This document shows, piece after piece, positions 52,580-63,506 of a stretch of DNA of 64,000 nt (the stretch's first letter is position 1; every line of letters starts with the position of its first letter). The translations under genes were made by a program, and so were the position numbers. Under the pieces are notes generated by a model. It had not been told where the DNA came from, ran no database searches, and was given only the letters and a program-made list of their open reading frames with translations. The stretch is from Trichobilharzia regenti (Eukaryota; Platyhelminthes; Trematoda; Strigeidida; Schistosomatidae). The DNA lies in NCBI GenBank assembly GCA_944472135.2, contig OX235270.1, positions 41,106,352 through 41,170,351 on the forward strand, read 5' to 3'.

Positions 52580-54397
52580 ATGAGACGATTGACAATACGA
52601 GTCCGCAGGTATAGAAGGACATTTCAGGGAGACCTCGCCAATAAGCTTCTCGTGAACCCCAAAAGCCTATACAGGTTTATGTCCGAAAGAAAACCGACCA
52701 ACCAGGGAGCATGCAATCTAGTGGGTTCTGATGGGAAATCTCTTACTAGTCTTGAAATGGCAGAGACATTCAGCCTAGCCTTTCACAGGCAACTAAACAG
52801 TAACGAGGATATTACCCCCACAGGACATCCAGATTACATCGCAAAACCAACACGCGTAAACCTCCTGGGTACATTTCAAATTACCCCGGCTTTGGTACTT
52901 GCAAAATTGGGAAGGTTGGCTTCGGGAAAGTCTTCAGGTTGTGATGACATCAGACCATCTGTCCTGAAGCAGTGTTCAGAAAGTCTCTGCCAACCCCTAA
53001 GTGATCTGTTCCAACACTCCCTTGATGTAGGGAAACTTCCATGTGAATGGAAACGAGCCATCCTATCTCCTATCTTCAAGGGTGGTAACCGGTAGAATGC
53101 GACCAGTTACAGACCAGTTGCTCTACTTTCAGTGATATCGAAGATATTGGAAAGTATCATTGACGACCATATGAGAAAATACTTCGATGGGACTAACCTC
53201 CTTCACGAAGCACAGCACGGTTTTAGGAGGGGAAGATCCTGCGTGACGAATCTTCTACTAGCTTGGAACGATTGGACACTATCCTGGGACAAAAAGGTAC
53301 CAGCCCACGTGATCTTTCTCGACTTTGCGAAAGCATTCGACACAGTTCACCATGGTCTGCTCCTTCACAAAATAAGCAAGGCGGGTGTTTCTGGAGCACT
53401 TCTCGCATGGCTGAAAGATTGCTTAGGCAAGAGAGAATTCTGCACCAAAGTCAACCGCATCCGATCATCCTGGCACACCTCGGCATCAGGGGTTCCTCAG
53501 GGTTCTATCCTAGGGCCGTTGATGTTTTTGATTTTTATCAACGACCTGCCCTCCCAACTGAACTGCTCTGCGCTTCTTTACGCTGACGACGTAAAGATTT
53601 GGAGAGCAATGAACTCATCGGAAGACTCAGACAGATTGCAGGCTGACCTGCAAACTCTGGGAAACTGGGCTCTGGCTAATGGAATGCCTTTCAACCTAAA
53701 GAAGTGCAAAGTAGTGCAACTTCATTCCGGCAGGTCACAGAGTGTAGATTACACCCTTGGTGGCCAGAACTTGAGTTGTGTTCAATCAGAGCGAGACCTA
53801 GGTCTTATTCTAACAGAAAAGCTAGACACCAGTAGAAATTACTTGAGGGACGTCGCCAAAGCCTACGCAACTTTACACTTTATGCATAGGCAGCTGGGAG
53901 CTCTCACTCCCGAACTGTTCTTAAGGTTATATAAGGCATATGTGAGGCCACACCTTGAGGTGCATAATATCATTGCACCTCCGCTACTCAAAAGGGATGC
54001 TAACATTCTAGAAAGTGTCCAGAGACGAGCGACAAAATGGGTGATCGACCTCCGCAACAAATCATATGAGGAACGACTAAAGAAATTAGGTCTTTTCACA
54101 CTTAGTTACCGGAGGCACAGGGGAGACCTCATCACCGTCTACCAAATCCTAAATGACCAGGCCCACCCAAATAAAAGCATCCTGCTATTAAGTGACTATA
54201 GGCTTCCACGAGGTAATCCGCTAAGGATAGCACACCAGAGACCAAAGACTCGAGTGCGATCACATTTCTTTTCGCTTCGTGTTTGCCGTCTCTGGAACGC
54301 TTTACCGGCGACCGTGACTACAGCGCCTTCTCTGGAGATTTTTAAGCGGAAGCTAGACAATCATGCAGAAATGCAAGGTTTGTGTCTCAACGGCTGA
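52580..54397 (+). pseudogene. CR1 ORF2, RT and C-terminus with one in-frame stop
   Basis: First part 52580-53095: RRYRRTFQGDLANKLL, SGKSSGCDDIRPSVLKQC and WKRAILSPIFKGG. An in-frame TAG at 53093-53095 interrupts it; the same frame continues with SYRPVALLSVISKILE, HEAQHGFRRGRSC, FLDFAKAFDTVHH, GVPQGSILGPLMF and the catalytic LLYADDVKIW. The C-terminal CR1 domain (YKAYVRPHLE, RRATKWV, RLKKLGLFTLSYRRHRGDL, VCRLWNALP) runs to 54397. Only the stop and the A run break this enzyme. Confidence 0.85.
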
Positions 54398-54956
54398 TCC
54401 CCATAAAACTTGAAACCACACTGTCAATGGATAAGCGTACAAACTAAATCCCCACGACCTATTCTGCCTTCTCTCACTCTATCTTTTCCTTAGGTCACCT
54501 TTATTATTCCACTTATCTCAACCTATATTATCTACACTACAACCCATTATTTTTGTTCTTACTACTATTCTGCTTTTATGACTACACCGAGTGACCAACG
54601 GGAGTTAGGTCAAACTCCATTCACGGCAGCAATACAGTCCTAACATACTGCATACTACAAACCACATCTTGACCAATCCCCGCACCACTCCTCCTGGAGT
54701 CTACCGGAGCTAAAGCAGTCGAGTGGCGGGACTTACTAAGCAGAAGCTCACCGAAGATCTGGAACCACTACATCACAATCAAGAAGCGAGCTCAAAGAAA
54801 TCACTGGTTTATACTAGCTCGTAATCAGGATATTGGATATTGGATATTGAAGTGCTTCTGTTAAAGCATCTTTGAATTTACAGTATTTGTATTGAGTATC
54901 TTAATACTCTACTTCAATATTTTTATCCGTATAAACTGTTAATTACATACAGAACT
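54398..54956 (+). other. 3' UTR of the CR1 element and short spacer
   Basis: Non-coding; contains the short tandem ATATTGG units at 54826-54848 that mark the probable element end. No gene. Confidence 0.6.
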
Positions 54957-57055
54957 AGACAGTTTAAATCTCCAACCCTCTAAAACGGACCTTACAGACA
55001 CTTTGCTCATCATCTTATATTTAAGAATTTTAACTTTGTTCTAAATGCCAATGGTTCAAACTAAGTGTCTAACTCCACTGTCGGCTTCAAATCCCAGCAA
55101 AAAACACTAACCAAACAGAATAAGTAGGCCTGCAGGAAGTGAGAGAACTACATCCGTTGATTTAGCAACTAAATATAGGTCTGCTCCGTTAGACGCTACC
55201 TAGTGTAGCTGGCAGTATCAGTACTTCACCTAGCACAAACCTCAAACCTGATAAACTACGTTGCAACTGAAGTATATCAACGTGCAGTGCGTGAGAAGAA
55301 CATAATTGTGTATACTATACCGGATAATGCACAGATCGACAAGGTCAAAAGCACTCTTCCGGATGCACGCTCTATGAATAATGCCTCGTGCAGCTGCTAC
55401 CGACTAAGAAAGTCTCAGAAAAATAAATCTTGCCCACTTGTGTTGAAATTTTACTCGCCCTCTAATGCTGACACCTTTTACAGTAGACAAATACTACTGA
55501 AAAAATACGCGTTATCATACGATTAGGTTAGCTCGTGGCAAAACGCCGATCCAATGACTGATTCTTAAACCGTGAATCCCATCTCCTCTACAACACTTCT
55601 GAGCACCCACAATTCTGTTGAGGCAGAGCAAAAGGGTGTGAACCTTTCCACACAAAGCACATCGTATTCGGAAACGAACTTGAGTGAAAATGTAAGGTCC
55701 AAAAATGGTTCAGCGCATAACCGTAGACTAAGAAGGAAATCGACCGTAGATTTAGACTCCTCTGATAACAATCCCTGTACCCCGGTGATAAACTGCAGTA
55801 CATCACCCAGTATTCACCAATCCAAGTAGTCTCAATTCCAGGAAGTTGAAGAATGGGGCTACCGGTTCGTCCACAAAGACGATGCAGAATAAGAGACTAA
55901 TGCCACACACTAATTCAGATGCTCACAGTTTGATAACGCACCTCTCTCTCCAGAAACAAATATTCACAAAACCGACAGGGATAAAAACCGCAAACCAGAA
56001 CCCGAAACTCGCAGCTACCCGTCCGAAAGAGTAAACCCACGCACCAATATAAACCAAAAGATTGATACACCTAGCTATAGGATCTCGAGTGGTGGTGACG
56101 TAAATCGCAACAATTCGAGTCAGTTTAGCTTCCTTGGTAGGCCATTTCCACCCAATTACATGCCCACACCCAACGGGGCTGACCACCCAGTGATCAGAAG
56201 TTTTGCTGAAACGACATTACCATTTTTTGTTCAGGTTCACAACATGACCTCAAACATACTACAAATGCTCACCACTCTCCACAGGTTTCGTCCCCCCCCA
56301 ATATAGATATGACAGCTCATACGGCAATGCCAAATTACTGCCTGGAGCTTACCCTACATAGCCCAGATAATTCTCTTCTTCAGCAAAAACCCTCTATCTC
56401 CCTTTCTTATGACGGCCAATCTTCTTTACGTCCGAACTTGCATGAGCATGAAAATATGACTGACCCACTCTGCACTTCTAGCTTTCCTAGGGCATCGACA
56501 GACTTAAACATTTCATTGTCGTCTGAGGACACTATGACTGAATCTCATCACCAGCTACTTCAAGACATGGCTAAAATCTTAAGATATGACTCAGCTAATC
56601 CTAACGTAGTTCTTATTATTGCCAGGTCAGCTGCAAACAAGATAGCATACATCCAATCCCTGCTACTGATTAGCCAACCTATAGCACTAATGAACACTGA
56701 AGCTTGGTGCACAAGTGAAATAAATGATGATTTCTTTCGATGCGAAGGCTACTCATTTTTCAGGAAGGACAGATCAGTTGGGCGGGGTGGAGGATGCATT
56801 ATCTATGTTAAATCTGACCGCAGAGCTGTGCACTATGATGACCCTAACCTGAATATATGCGATACATTATGGGTGACACTACATAAATAAACAGCAAATC
56901 CTGCTATTAGGTTGCATCTATCGCCCACCCAACCACGACAGTGAACTGCTAAGCGAGATAACTGCACTTCGAAATTAAACTTTACTTATAAAGTGATTGG
57001 AGGTGATTTTAACATGCCTGAATTGACCAGATTTTCTGTCATTGAACTATGTAGC
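54957..57055 (+). pseudogene. Decayed Perere-like CR1 element, 5' part
   Basis: ORF1 remnants: VYTIPDNAQIDKVK and CPLVLKFYSPSNA at 55287-55526 match the RRM-like region of the ORF1 proteins at 25.1-26.7 and 34.6 kb, followed by the polar tail in several frames. ORF2 starts in the frame 56309-56890: IARSAANKIAYIQ (the NARS motif), MNTEAWC (normally ITEAWC), GRGGGCIIYVKSD. A shifted frame then gives GCIYRPP and GGDFNMPEL near 56915-57030. The copy ends where the Penelope sequence starts, before the RT. Multiple frame breaks. Confidence 0.7.
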
Positions 57056-57058
57056 CTT

Positions 57059-57862
57059 TTACGTTCTCCTTTTACTAGCTAGGCTAGATATAGTGTTCAC
57101 GAGAGCGTTTTTCAAGTTGGCGCATGGTACGGCCGATGTACTCAGCTTCACAAGAGCAAGTAAACTGGTATATCTCTTGTAGAGATGGAGGTCGTCGATA
57201 GTTGATGATAAGGGGTTGTTTTCGAGGCTGGCCACAAAGCAGTCGGCTAGGAGTAGTCCGAGTGGAGAGCCTATTGCTACGCCATCTGTTTGCCTGTAGA
57301 TTTCATCGTTGAATCTGAAGTAGACTTTGTAGGTACAACGAAGTAACAGCTCCTTTAAATAATGAGTTGGTATGCCAACATCTATATTGTTGCATTGGAT
57401 GAAGTCACACAGAAAACAAATAGTTTCTGTCAGTGGAACATTAGTGAAGAGAGAGACGACGTCTAGGGAGACCATCTTTTTATTTGCAAGATTGACATTT
57501 TCAATTGAATCAACGAAATCGAATGTATCGCAGAGGTTGTATCTCGACAACTTTTCTTTCACTGGACCAAGAATTTCTACCAGCCACTTTACGACTTGGT
57601 GATATGGCAAATTAATCATATCTAAAATTGGGTGGAGTGGGACGTCATTCTTATGCACTTTGGATAGTCCATACATCAAAGGGAGTAAAATTAAGACATC
57701 TGGGTATAGCCGAGGCACTAGCCATCCGAAAAGTAAGCAGTCAAACAGAACCAGATCCATGATAAATGTAGAGGTTGGACTAGTTTCTTTTGAACACATA
57801 ACTCTGGCTTTTCGATGCATATGGTGAGGAATTCTGAAGTACACAAGAAGTTGGTAAGACAC
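57059..57862 (-). pseudogene. Penelope-like element reverse transcriptase, internally deleted
   Basis: 267 codons with the Penelope RT signature: YGLSKVHKNDVPLHPIL, VSLDVVSLFTNVPLTETI with the first catalytic Asp, and QTDGVAIGSPLGLLLAD (normally GVAMGSPLGP). The YxDD motif is missing. In a shifted frame at 57070-57165 the GIY-YIG endonuclease follows at once (IYQFTCSCEAEYIGRT, REHY), so RT and endonuclease were joined by an internal deletion. Not functional. It abuts and probably truncates the CR1 fragment to the left. Confidence 0.78.
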
Positions 57863-57996
57863 TGTCTATGGTAGATTTTTGTTTTACTTTGTAAACGACT
57901 CTAAATGTAATGAGTCAGTTGAGTTGGTGTTACAGGTGTGCTGACGAGGTGTTAAATTATGGCGCATATGTCTGAACCACTGCCTCCTCTTTGCAG

Positions 57997-58188
57997 TCAT
58001 GGTGGATAATGTTCTCTAATATGTTTTGATAGGACCCCTATAGAATGACCTATGTACTTAGCTCTGCAAGAGCAGGTGAACTGATATATGCACGTTGGAG
58101 TGGTCATATACGGAAGTTTGTCCTTCATATTGCTTAGAAGCAGTGGGCGGTTAGAGGATATCACTCTTCTTTTTCTTCTCGTTATCAT
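57997..58188 (-). pseudogene. Penelope-like GIY-YIG endonuclease fragment, tandem upstream copy
   Basis: 63 codons: VISSNRPLLLSNMKDKLP, CIYQFTCSCRAKYIGHS and KHIREHYP. It lies in the same orientation 5' of the RT-containing copy, so a 3' end precedes the next element start. Penelope elements often sit in such partial tandem arrays. Confidence 0.7.
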
Positions 58189-58490
58189 TATTATCTCAAT
58201 TTGTTTCCATGCTCATCCTGTTTTTGCACCTGTATTTGTTTAAAAGAAAAACTATTTTACATATAACGCAACTATTTCCTAACCTTTTACAATTTTGTTT
58301 TTATTCCCGTTTGTAATCTATATATTTACACCATAGAACTTTCATACCAAGTTGAAAATTATTATCAACTTTGATCTCCTCTGTTATTGTGTGGAATCAA
58401 ACGATAGTGATTTTATCTATGCAAACTTATGGCATATAAATGCGATTGTACAGCTGCTTTTAAGGATGAAATTGACGAAAAGATGGTTAC

Positions 58491-58697
58491 CTTTTGTTTC
58501 ATGAACTTCTTGTTCCTTTCCCTTAAATGTTCTGATGAGTATTTTCCAGGAATTCAATGCATTTCCTTCGTCATAATTGTTAGTCAATAGGCTGACTGGT
58601 TTGTTCCCTGAATTCTCCTGTTGCTTGTCTCCCTTTTTGGTCATTCGATATTCAGTAATTTGTGACGACAGCTGTTGATGAAAGTTTACCATAGTCA
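58491..58697 (-). CDS. Candidate host exon, unidentified
   Basis: A 207-bp open segment between a TTCCAACAG acceptor and a GGTAACC donor, phase 1 at both ends. The peptide is polar: VNFHQQLSSQITEYRMTKK, NKPVSLLTNNYDEGNALN, SWKILIRTFKGKEQEV. It matches no element in the window. Its entry phase fits the exit phase of the Ly6 exon at 60416-60631, but it lacks the cysteines that domain still needs, so linkage is doubtful. Confidence 0.3.
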
Positions 58698-58740
58698 CTG
58701 TTGGAAATGTGTTTGCTTGTTCCAAGTCATTGAACGGTAT

Positions 58741-58918
58741 ATGGAAGCAGTGAATGATGACTTGACATTAGTGTTGAGTATCCGAATCTTGTTCTTCAGG
58801 CTGAGTGTTGTAGATTTCTACACTGATTTCAGATAGATGAAGGTTTGTCTTGCTTTTCTGATCTCAACTGGCTTCGATATCGTCATCTGCGTCGCCTTCA
58901 GTTGAAATGATGCTACCT
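58741..58918 (-). pseudogene. RTE fragment, inverted relative to the next
   Basis: Matches 22360-22520 of the intact RTE element (the region coding AISIKNKIRIFNSNVKSV). Separated from the following plus-strand RTE copy by a TA repeat. Confidence 0.6.
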
Positions 58919-58959
58919 GTATATATATATACCAAGTAAAATACTAAATCGCGCCAACA

Positions 58960-60235
58960 CGGTAAGAAATTAAGATGCAGTAGATGCAGAACTCCGCCAA
59001 CCGGAACAAGTTAGATTCATAAAAGGCAAATCATGTGTTGATTAAATTGAAAATCAACGCACCGTCATCGAACAGAGCATAGAATGGAAGCCAAAGCTCC
59101 CTCTACCTCAGTTTCGTCGACATTGAAAAGAGATTCAACAGCTCAGAATTGACCACGAAGTAATTTGGAAATTACTTCAACGCAACGGTGTGCAATGCTC
59201 CAAGCTTCATCAACCTTATTCAACAGCTGGCTATATGACAAGGCCACATGTCAGGTGATCCACGAAGGAAAACTCGATAGAGAGTCTTAAGGCGAAGCCA
59301 AAAGTAAGACAAAACTGCGTGTCTGCAGTCACTGATGATATTCTTAATTGTAGTGAACTGGATTATGCGTCAGACTGTGCACAGGGAGTGAGAAGACAGG
59401 AGTACGGTGGACTACTGGTAAGAGGACTCTGGAAGGTCTGTACTTTGCATCCGATCTATGTTGAATGTCACATAAATTCGAATACTTGCGGGCAAAACTC
59501 AACAAACTGACGGAAGAGGCAGGCAGGGAAAACAAGACTCCAGGTGAACATAGAGAAGATGGAGATAGGGGATGAAGATAGCCAACCAACAGCAACAACA
59601 ACAACTAGCACCGATCACCACCAACGGGAGAGATTTGACAGAGGATACCTCCTTCATTTATCTATGCAACCAGCATCGTTTCAACTACAGGTGGAACGAA
59701 TGAATATGTCGAAGTCAGAATCGTAAAGGCAAGATACGCATTCATCACTCCGAAATAAGTTTGAAGATAATCTTATGTACTCAATCATTCTCAACACACT
59801 TAGAAGTCATTCAGTTCTTCTACATGCGTCGGAAGCACGGGACTTCACCAAAAGCATCTAGAACAGGCTATTTCAGACTTTTATCAACAGCTGCCCATAT
59901 CGCTAGCTCCATAGTGAACATTAATGGGCTAGCCAAATAGAATTAGCAACAAGAATCTGTGGCAGAGAACGAACCAACAGGCGAGAACCGACTGTTCAAC
60001 AAATATTCAAAAGAACATAGAGGTGGATAGGATACACACTGAGGAAATCATCAGATGACATCACGCATCAGGCCATCGTTAGGGTGGAAGCCGAATGAGA
60101 AACGACGAGTGGGGCGTCACTCTGAGGGTGAAACGGACGAGGGGATCAAAGACTATGGTCAACTGAGGGATCACCTAAAGGCTCCCACAGTGAATAGGAC
60201 GTAGTGGAAACGTACTGCTGAAGCCTTTGTTCCTA
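58960..60235 (+). pseudogene. Decayed RTE copy from mid-RT to the 3' end
   Basis: Follows the 989-aa RTE protein from about ALDEKLRPEQAGF (59000) through DREVIWKLL (59150), LIQQL (59215), SLMIFLIVVNWIMRQT-like sequence (59330-59375), the SETW region (about 59830) to the AAEALC end (about 60220), with many stops and shifts. An (AT)n tract follows at 60256-60270. Confidence 0.65.
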
Positions 60236-60415
60236 TCGGAACCCAAGAGAACAATGATATATATATATATCAGTTATATTTCTTCAAATCACATTGCACA
60301 GTGAAGTACAAAACTGGAGCCTCGTTGTATTTGTATAGAATAGTGTAGTATGACTGACTACGTCTTTATAATTAGACATAATTAAGAATATATATGAATG
60401 TGTATAAGTTCTTAC

Positions 60416-60631
60416 CATAATCAGTTCTTGCACCACAACTTCGCGTTATCTTTATCCATGAATTCCAACCAGTACTTTCTTGATAAGTTTTAACACAGAA
60501 TGTTCCAGGTGAATAAGATAAGAAACTATTACAATCAATCATGGCATTCAGCCTTGTATCAAAATATCTTCTAGCTGGACATGAATGATCTTCATTACTA
60601 TCACATTGATAACATCGTATTGCGGATATCT
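60416..60631 (-). CDS. Ly6/uPAR (three-finger) domain exon of a host gene
   Basis: A 216-bp open segment between a TTTTAG acceptor and a GGTAAGAAC donor. The peptide starts with IRCYQCDSNEDHSC, then continues with a DC and the SYSPGTFCVKTYQES block, and ends ITRSCGARTDYG. Six cysteines follow the Ly6/uPAR order (C-x2-C near the start, then single Cys with the FC-V-K strand). The last part of the domain, CC and CN, would be in the next exon. Such proteins are usually secreted or GPI-anchored; quiver/CD59-like members occur in schistosomes. Phase 1 at the donor. The signal-peptide exon upstream and the C-terminal exon were not found. Confidence 0.65.
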
Positions 60632-60764
60632 CTAAAATCGCCATCATCAAATAAAAGACAAAATTAGAAATTTAGGTTATTTCATTAAAAGCAAAGAGCT
60701 AATCTTGTGTACCGAACAAGTCTAGATTTCGTCACAAGTAATTCACAGAATCATTTACAGGCAT

Positions 60765-61030
60765 GGTCGAAAACCTAAGAGAAGTCGACACGTGTTTCGC
60801 CCAGTGTTCGCACTCATGATCCCACTTGCCAGGAGTTCGACCAGGGACCTACAGGCTACAACATCTAACTCGCTGACCATTCAGTGACCCATGAATTCTT
60901 ACTCTATAAATTCGTGATAAAGCGCTACTCACAACCAATGCCTTCGATAAACATCGATTTCGTCTTGACATGATAGAGCTCACTGGCTACGACTTCTCAG
61001 TACAGTTTGAGAACATCCATCCAGGAGCCA
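60765..61030 (-). mobile_element. SM-alpha SINE, diverged (copy F)
   Basis: Minus strand has the tRNA-like B box (GGTCGAACTCC-type, near 60831-60845), an A-box region near 60880-60890, and hammerhead remains: GAAAC followed by the self-complementary ACACGTGT and C. The CTGATGA part is lost. Confidence 0.6.
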
Positions 61031-61099
61031 TCAGTAAATTGAAGGTTGGTATTTAGATAATGCGTATTGGTAAGGGGTGAGGTAAATTTCATTTTGGAT

Positions 61100-61165
61100 C
61101 ACTGGTAGATTCATGAACAAGCTCTGGTGAAGAGTCCCAAACTAGGACGAAACAGCTTTCGCGAT
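61100..61165 (+). mobile_element. SM-alpha hammerhead end, plus strand
   Basis: CTGGTGA, stem II GTCC/GGAC with the family loop, GAAAC. The third core purine is changed (A to G), so it is probably inactive. Orientation is opposite to copy F, so the two ends lie convergently. Confidence 0.6.
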
Positions 61166-61369
61166 GGAATTTAAGAAAAAGCCTAAAAATTTATTCGAAT
61201 TCACAAAAATCCCATAATTTTTTAATATTCCCAGTGTTTAGAAATATTAAACGAGATTTCCGATGTGAAATTAGACATAGTTTTTATATGATGCTATTTA
61301 GGTTGGTGGAATCCAAGAGCTGCATTTCGTACCACTTGAGACTCATCACATGGATGTTGTGTCTGCATC

Positions 61370-61445
61370 TTCAGTGGATGGTAGTATCCCCACTGAGACT
61401 CGAACTTAGTACTCGGTTGTTTCAAACTCCGAAACCACATGGGTC
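61370..61445 (-). repeat. tRNA-like sequence
   Basis: B-box-like AAGTTCGAGTCTC with a GTGGTTTCGGAG A-box-like segment; similar to the repeat at 10054-10295. Confidence 0.3.
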
Positions 61446-61951
61446 AAGTTTTGTGCAACGTGTGTCAGTTGTTGCTATGCTGCTAGGTTGACTATGTTGA
61501 CCTTTAGACATCGTCAGTCAAATCGTTCGTATTCACAGCTGAAATATTTCAACGCAGACTGGGCGTTTCAGTCACATCTGGAGATCAAAACAACGCGGAA
61601 TACAAAATAATTAAGATAAAAGCCTTTGGAATACTTGGAAATTAAATAGAGAAAGTTAAAGGAATTCATCATGAGCTGAGATCGGTTAGAAAACCATGAA
61701 ATAATGATGAAATCCTGTAACCAATCAATGAAATCCCTACAAATAGAGAAAGTGTTGAATTAAAGTTTCATAAAATTCTTCCCATTCAGAAAATTGAACA
61801 GATCAAGAACGACGAGTAAATACCAGGATAATCTGAACTCATTTTTTTGTAATATTTCGAGTATTCTTAACTGGTCACAACCTACTGAACAATTCAAAAA
61901 TATAAAAGTGTTGGTTTACTGCAATTTGATTGGCTACAGGTTCGACCACTA
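61446..61951. other. No recognised gene
   Basis: AT-rich; a short SM-alpha flank-like block (CATGAGCTGAGATCGGTTAG) near 61670-61690. Confidence 0.4.
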
Positions 61952-62200
61952 GCCGACATCAGCTAGAGAAGAATTGGAAAAACCACCTGGGAGTACTGGA
62001 CAGCCGTTTCGTCTTAGTTCATGTCTCTTCATCCGTACGCACCCATCCCAACCCAGGTGTAGATCCTAGGACCCTCCGGCTACAAGATGTGCAAGCTCGT
62101 AGACCATTCAGCCACTAGGACACAATCCAATGACCAGTTCATGAATTCCAACTTCTGTGAATTCACGATATATAAAGCAAAACGGCAACTTCAGTCATTA
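61952..62200 (-). mobile_element. SM-alpha SINE (copy E)
   Basis: Minus strand: tRNA-like A box near 62111 and B-box remnant near 62060, then a hammerhead with CGGATGA (one core change), stem II with altered pairs, GAAAC and a near-palindromic ACGGCTGT stem III (G-U pair) plus C. Confidence 0.65.
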
Positions 62201-62734
62201 GTCATCCCTTCTTACACCTTACATTATGTAGTAGAATTTTCAAGGACATAGTTTACCAGTATCTGATTGGTCTAAAAAATTTCTGTGTTAATTATAATTA
62301 CGATTGTATTATAGCTCATGAAAATGAATCGTCGAAAAGGGAAAATTTTCTTCGCTGTTTGTGCCTTTTTTCTTATGACTCAATATGGGAATATTTCGTT
62401 CAACTTTAGTTCACTTGTCTTAATTTATGTGATCAGATAGTGCTATCATAAAATCATCCAAGAAACGTGTTATTTTTGTCTTCTGGCTCTACAATTATAC
62501 ATATATGTTTATATGCTCAGAATATTCTAGATTAATAGTCAATAGCAATATTACTGTTTTTTAAACAATATCGATTTTTCAAGTAAGATCAATGGAATTA
62601 CAGTTGACGAATGATACTTAAATTAAAATAATAATAATAACAGAAATATAACATCAAATAGAATATCAAATAAAATTAGGGAAGTTTCTACAAAAAACTG
62701 AGGATCGTTCGAACCTAGATGACCAAGGTAAGGA
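62201..62734. other. No recognised gene
   Basis: Very AT-rich sequence, no domain or repeat recognised. Confidence 0.4.
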
Positions 62735-63080
62735 CAATGTTTGAACTAGCTTCTTTTGAACACATAAATTAGGCTTCTTAATTTGGATCCCAACAACCAG
62801 CCTCAGTAATATGTAGTAGACGAACCCTTAAGGCGAAGTAAAGATTTGTTTGTATGCAGTAAATCAGTTTGAAAGCTTCCTCGTTGACATCAATCTTGTG
62901 TTCTGTGTCCACAAGATGAGGTAGAATAGCGCTATGTGAATGGATATTGTTTGTCCTTTACTTAACCAACCAGGATGGAGGGTGACTTTTGGAAATACGA
63001 CGAGAAACACACCTAATTGTGCGGCCTAAGCAGCTAACCGGCTTCACAGAAGTGATCATGTGCATGGCTGAAGACTCCCA
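62735..63080 (-). pseudogene. Penelope-like endonuclease C-terminal fragment
   Basis: Minus-strand translation gives CLGRTIRCVSRRISKSHPPSWL (GIY-YIG remnant) and then HSAILPHLVDTEHKIDVNE with EAFKLIYC, matching the SSILEHLVKSSH part of the fragment at 1517-1750. Several frame changes and stops. Confidence 0.6.
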
Positions 63081-63284
63081 AAGTGAAACAAAACATCTAT
63101 CTATCCAGTTCTCCTTAGTTTCACATGATTCATTAGCTAATGGAAATTATTTCACTAAGTCTACTTTAAGATTATATAGACTGTTTTTATCCTGAATGCC
63201 GTCAATCTCAAATAACAATCAGTACTGAATTGTATCAGTTCATATCTTGAATCATTCATTCTCAAGTAAAAATTCAAACACAGA

Positions 63285-63506
63285 ATGTGTAATTTTTCTA
63301 TCCATATACCAAGTGAAATAATTAAGAATAAATTAAGGAAACCAATTCAAAGAAATTTTAATGCTGGCGGCGAACTAAACGTCTTATTCTCTACACCACC
63401 GATGGTGGTGACTCCCCGACCAAAATCATCGAAGCACCGCATCCTCCAAACAGCTGAGGCTATTGCAATTCGCCTCAAACAACCAGTGCTTTGTGTGCAA
63501 AAGTAG
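63285..63506 (+). pseudogene. Penelope-like extreme C-terminus
   Basis: Ends with ILQTAEAIAIRLKQPVLCVQK, the usual end of Penelope proteins after the GIY-YIG nuclease. Opposite strand to 62735-63080, so a different copy or an inverted arrangement. Confidence 0.5.

Noticed and set aside
58741..60235. Twin-priming inversion of a single RTE insertion
   Set aside because: The inverted piece (near the C-terminal region) overlaps sequence also present in the plus-strand copy, which twin priming would not give; two insertions are simpler.
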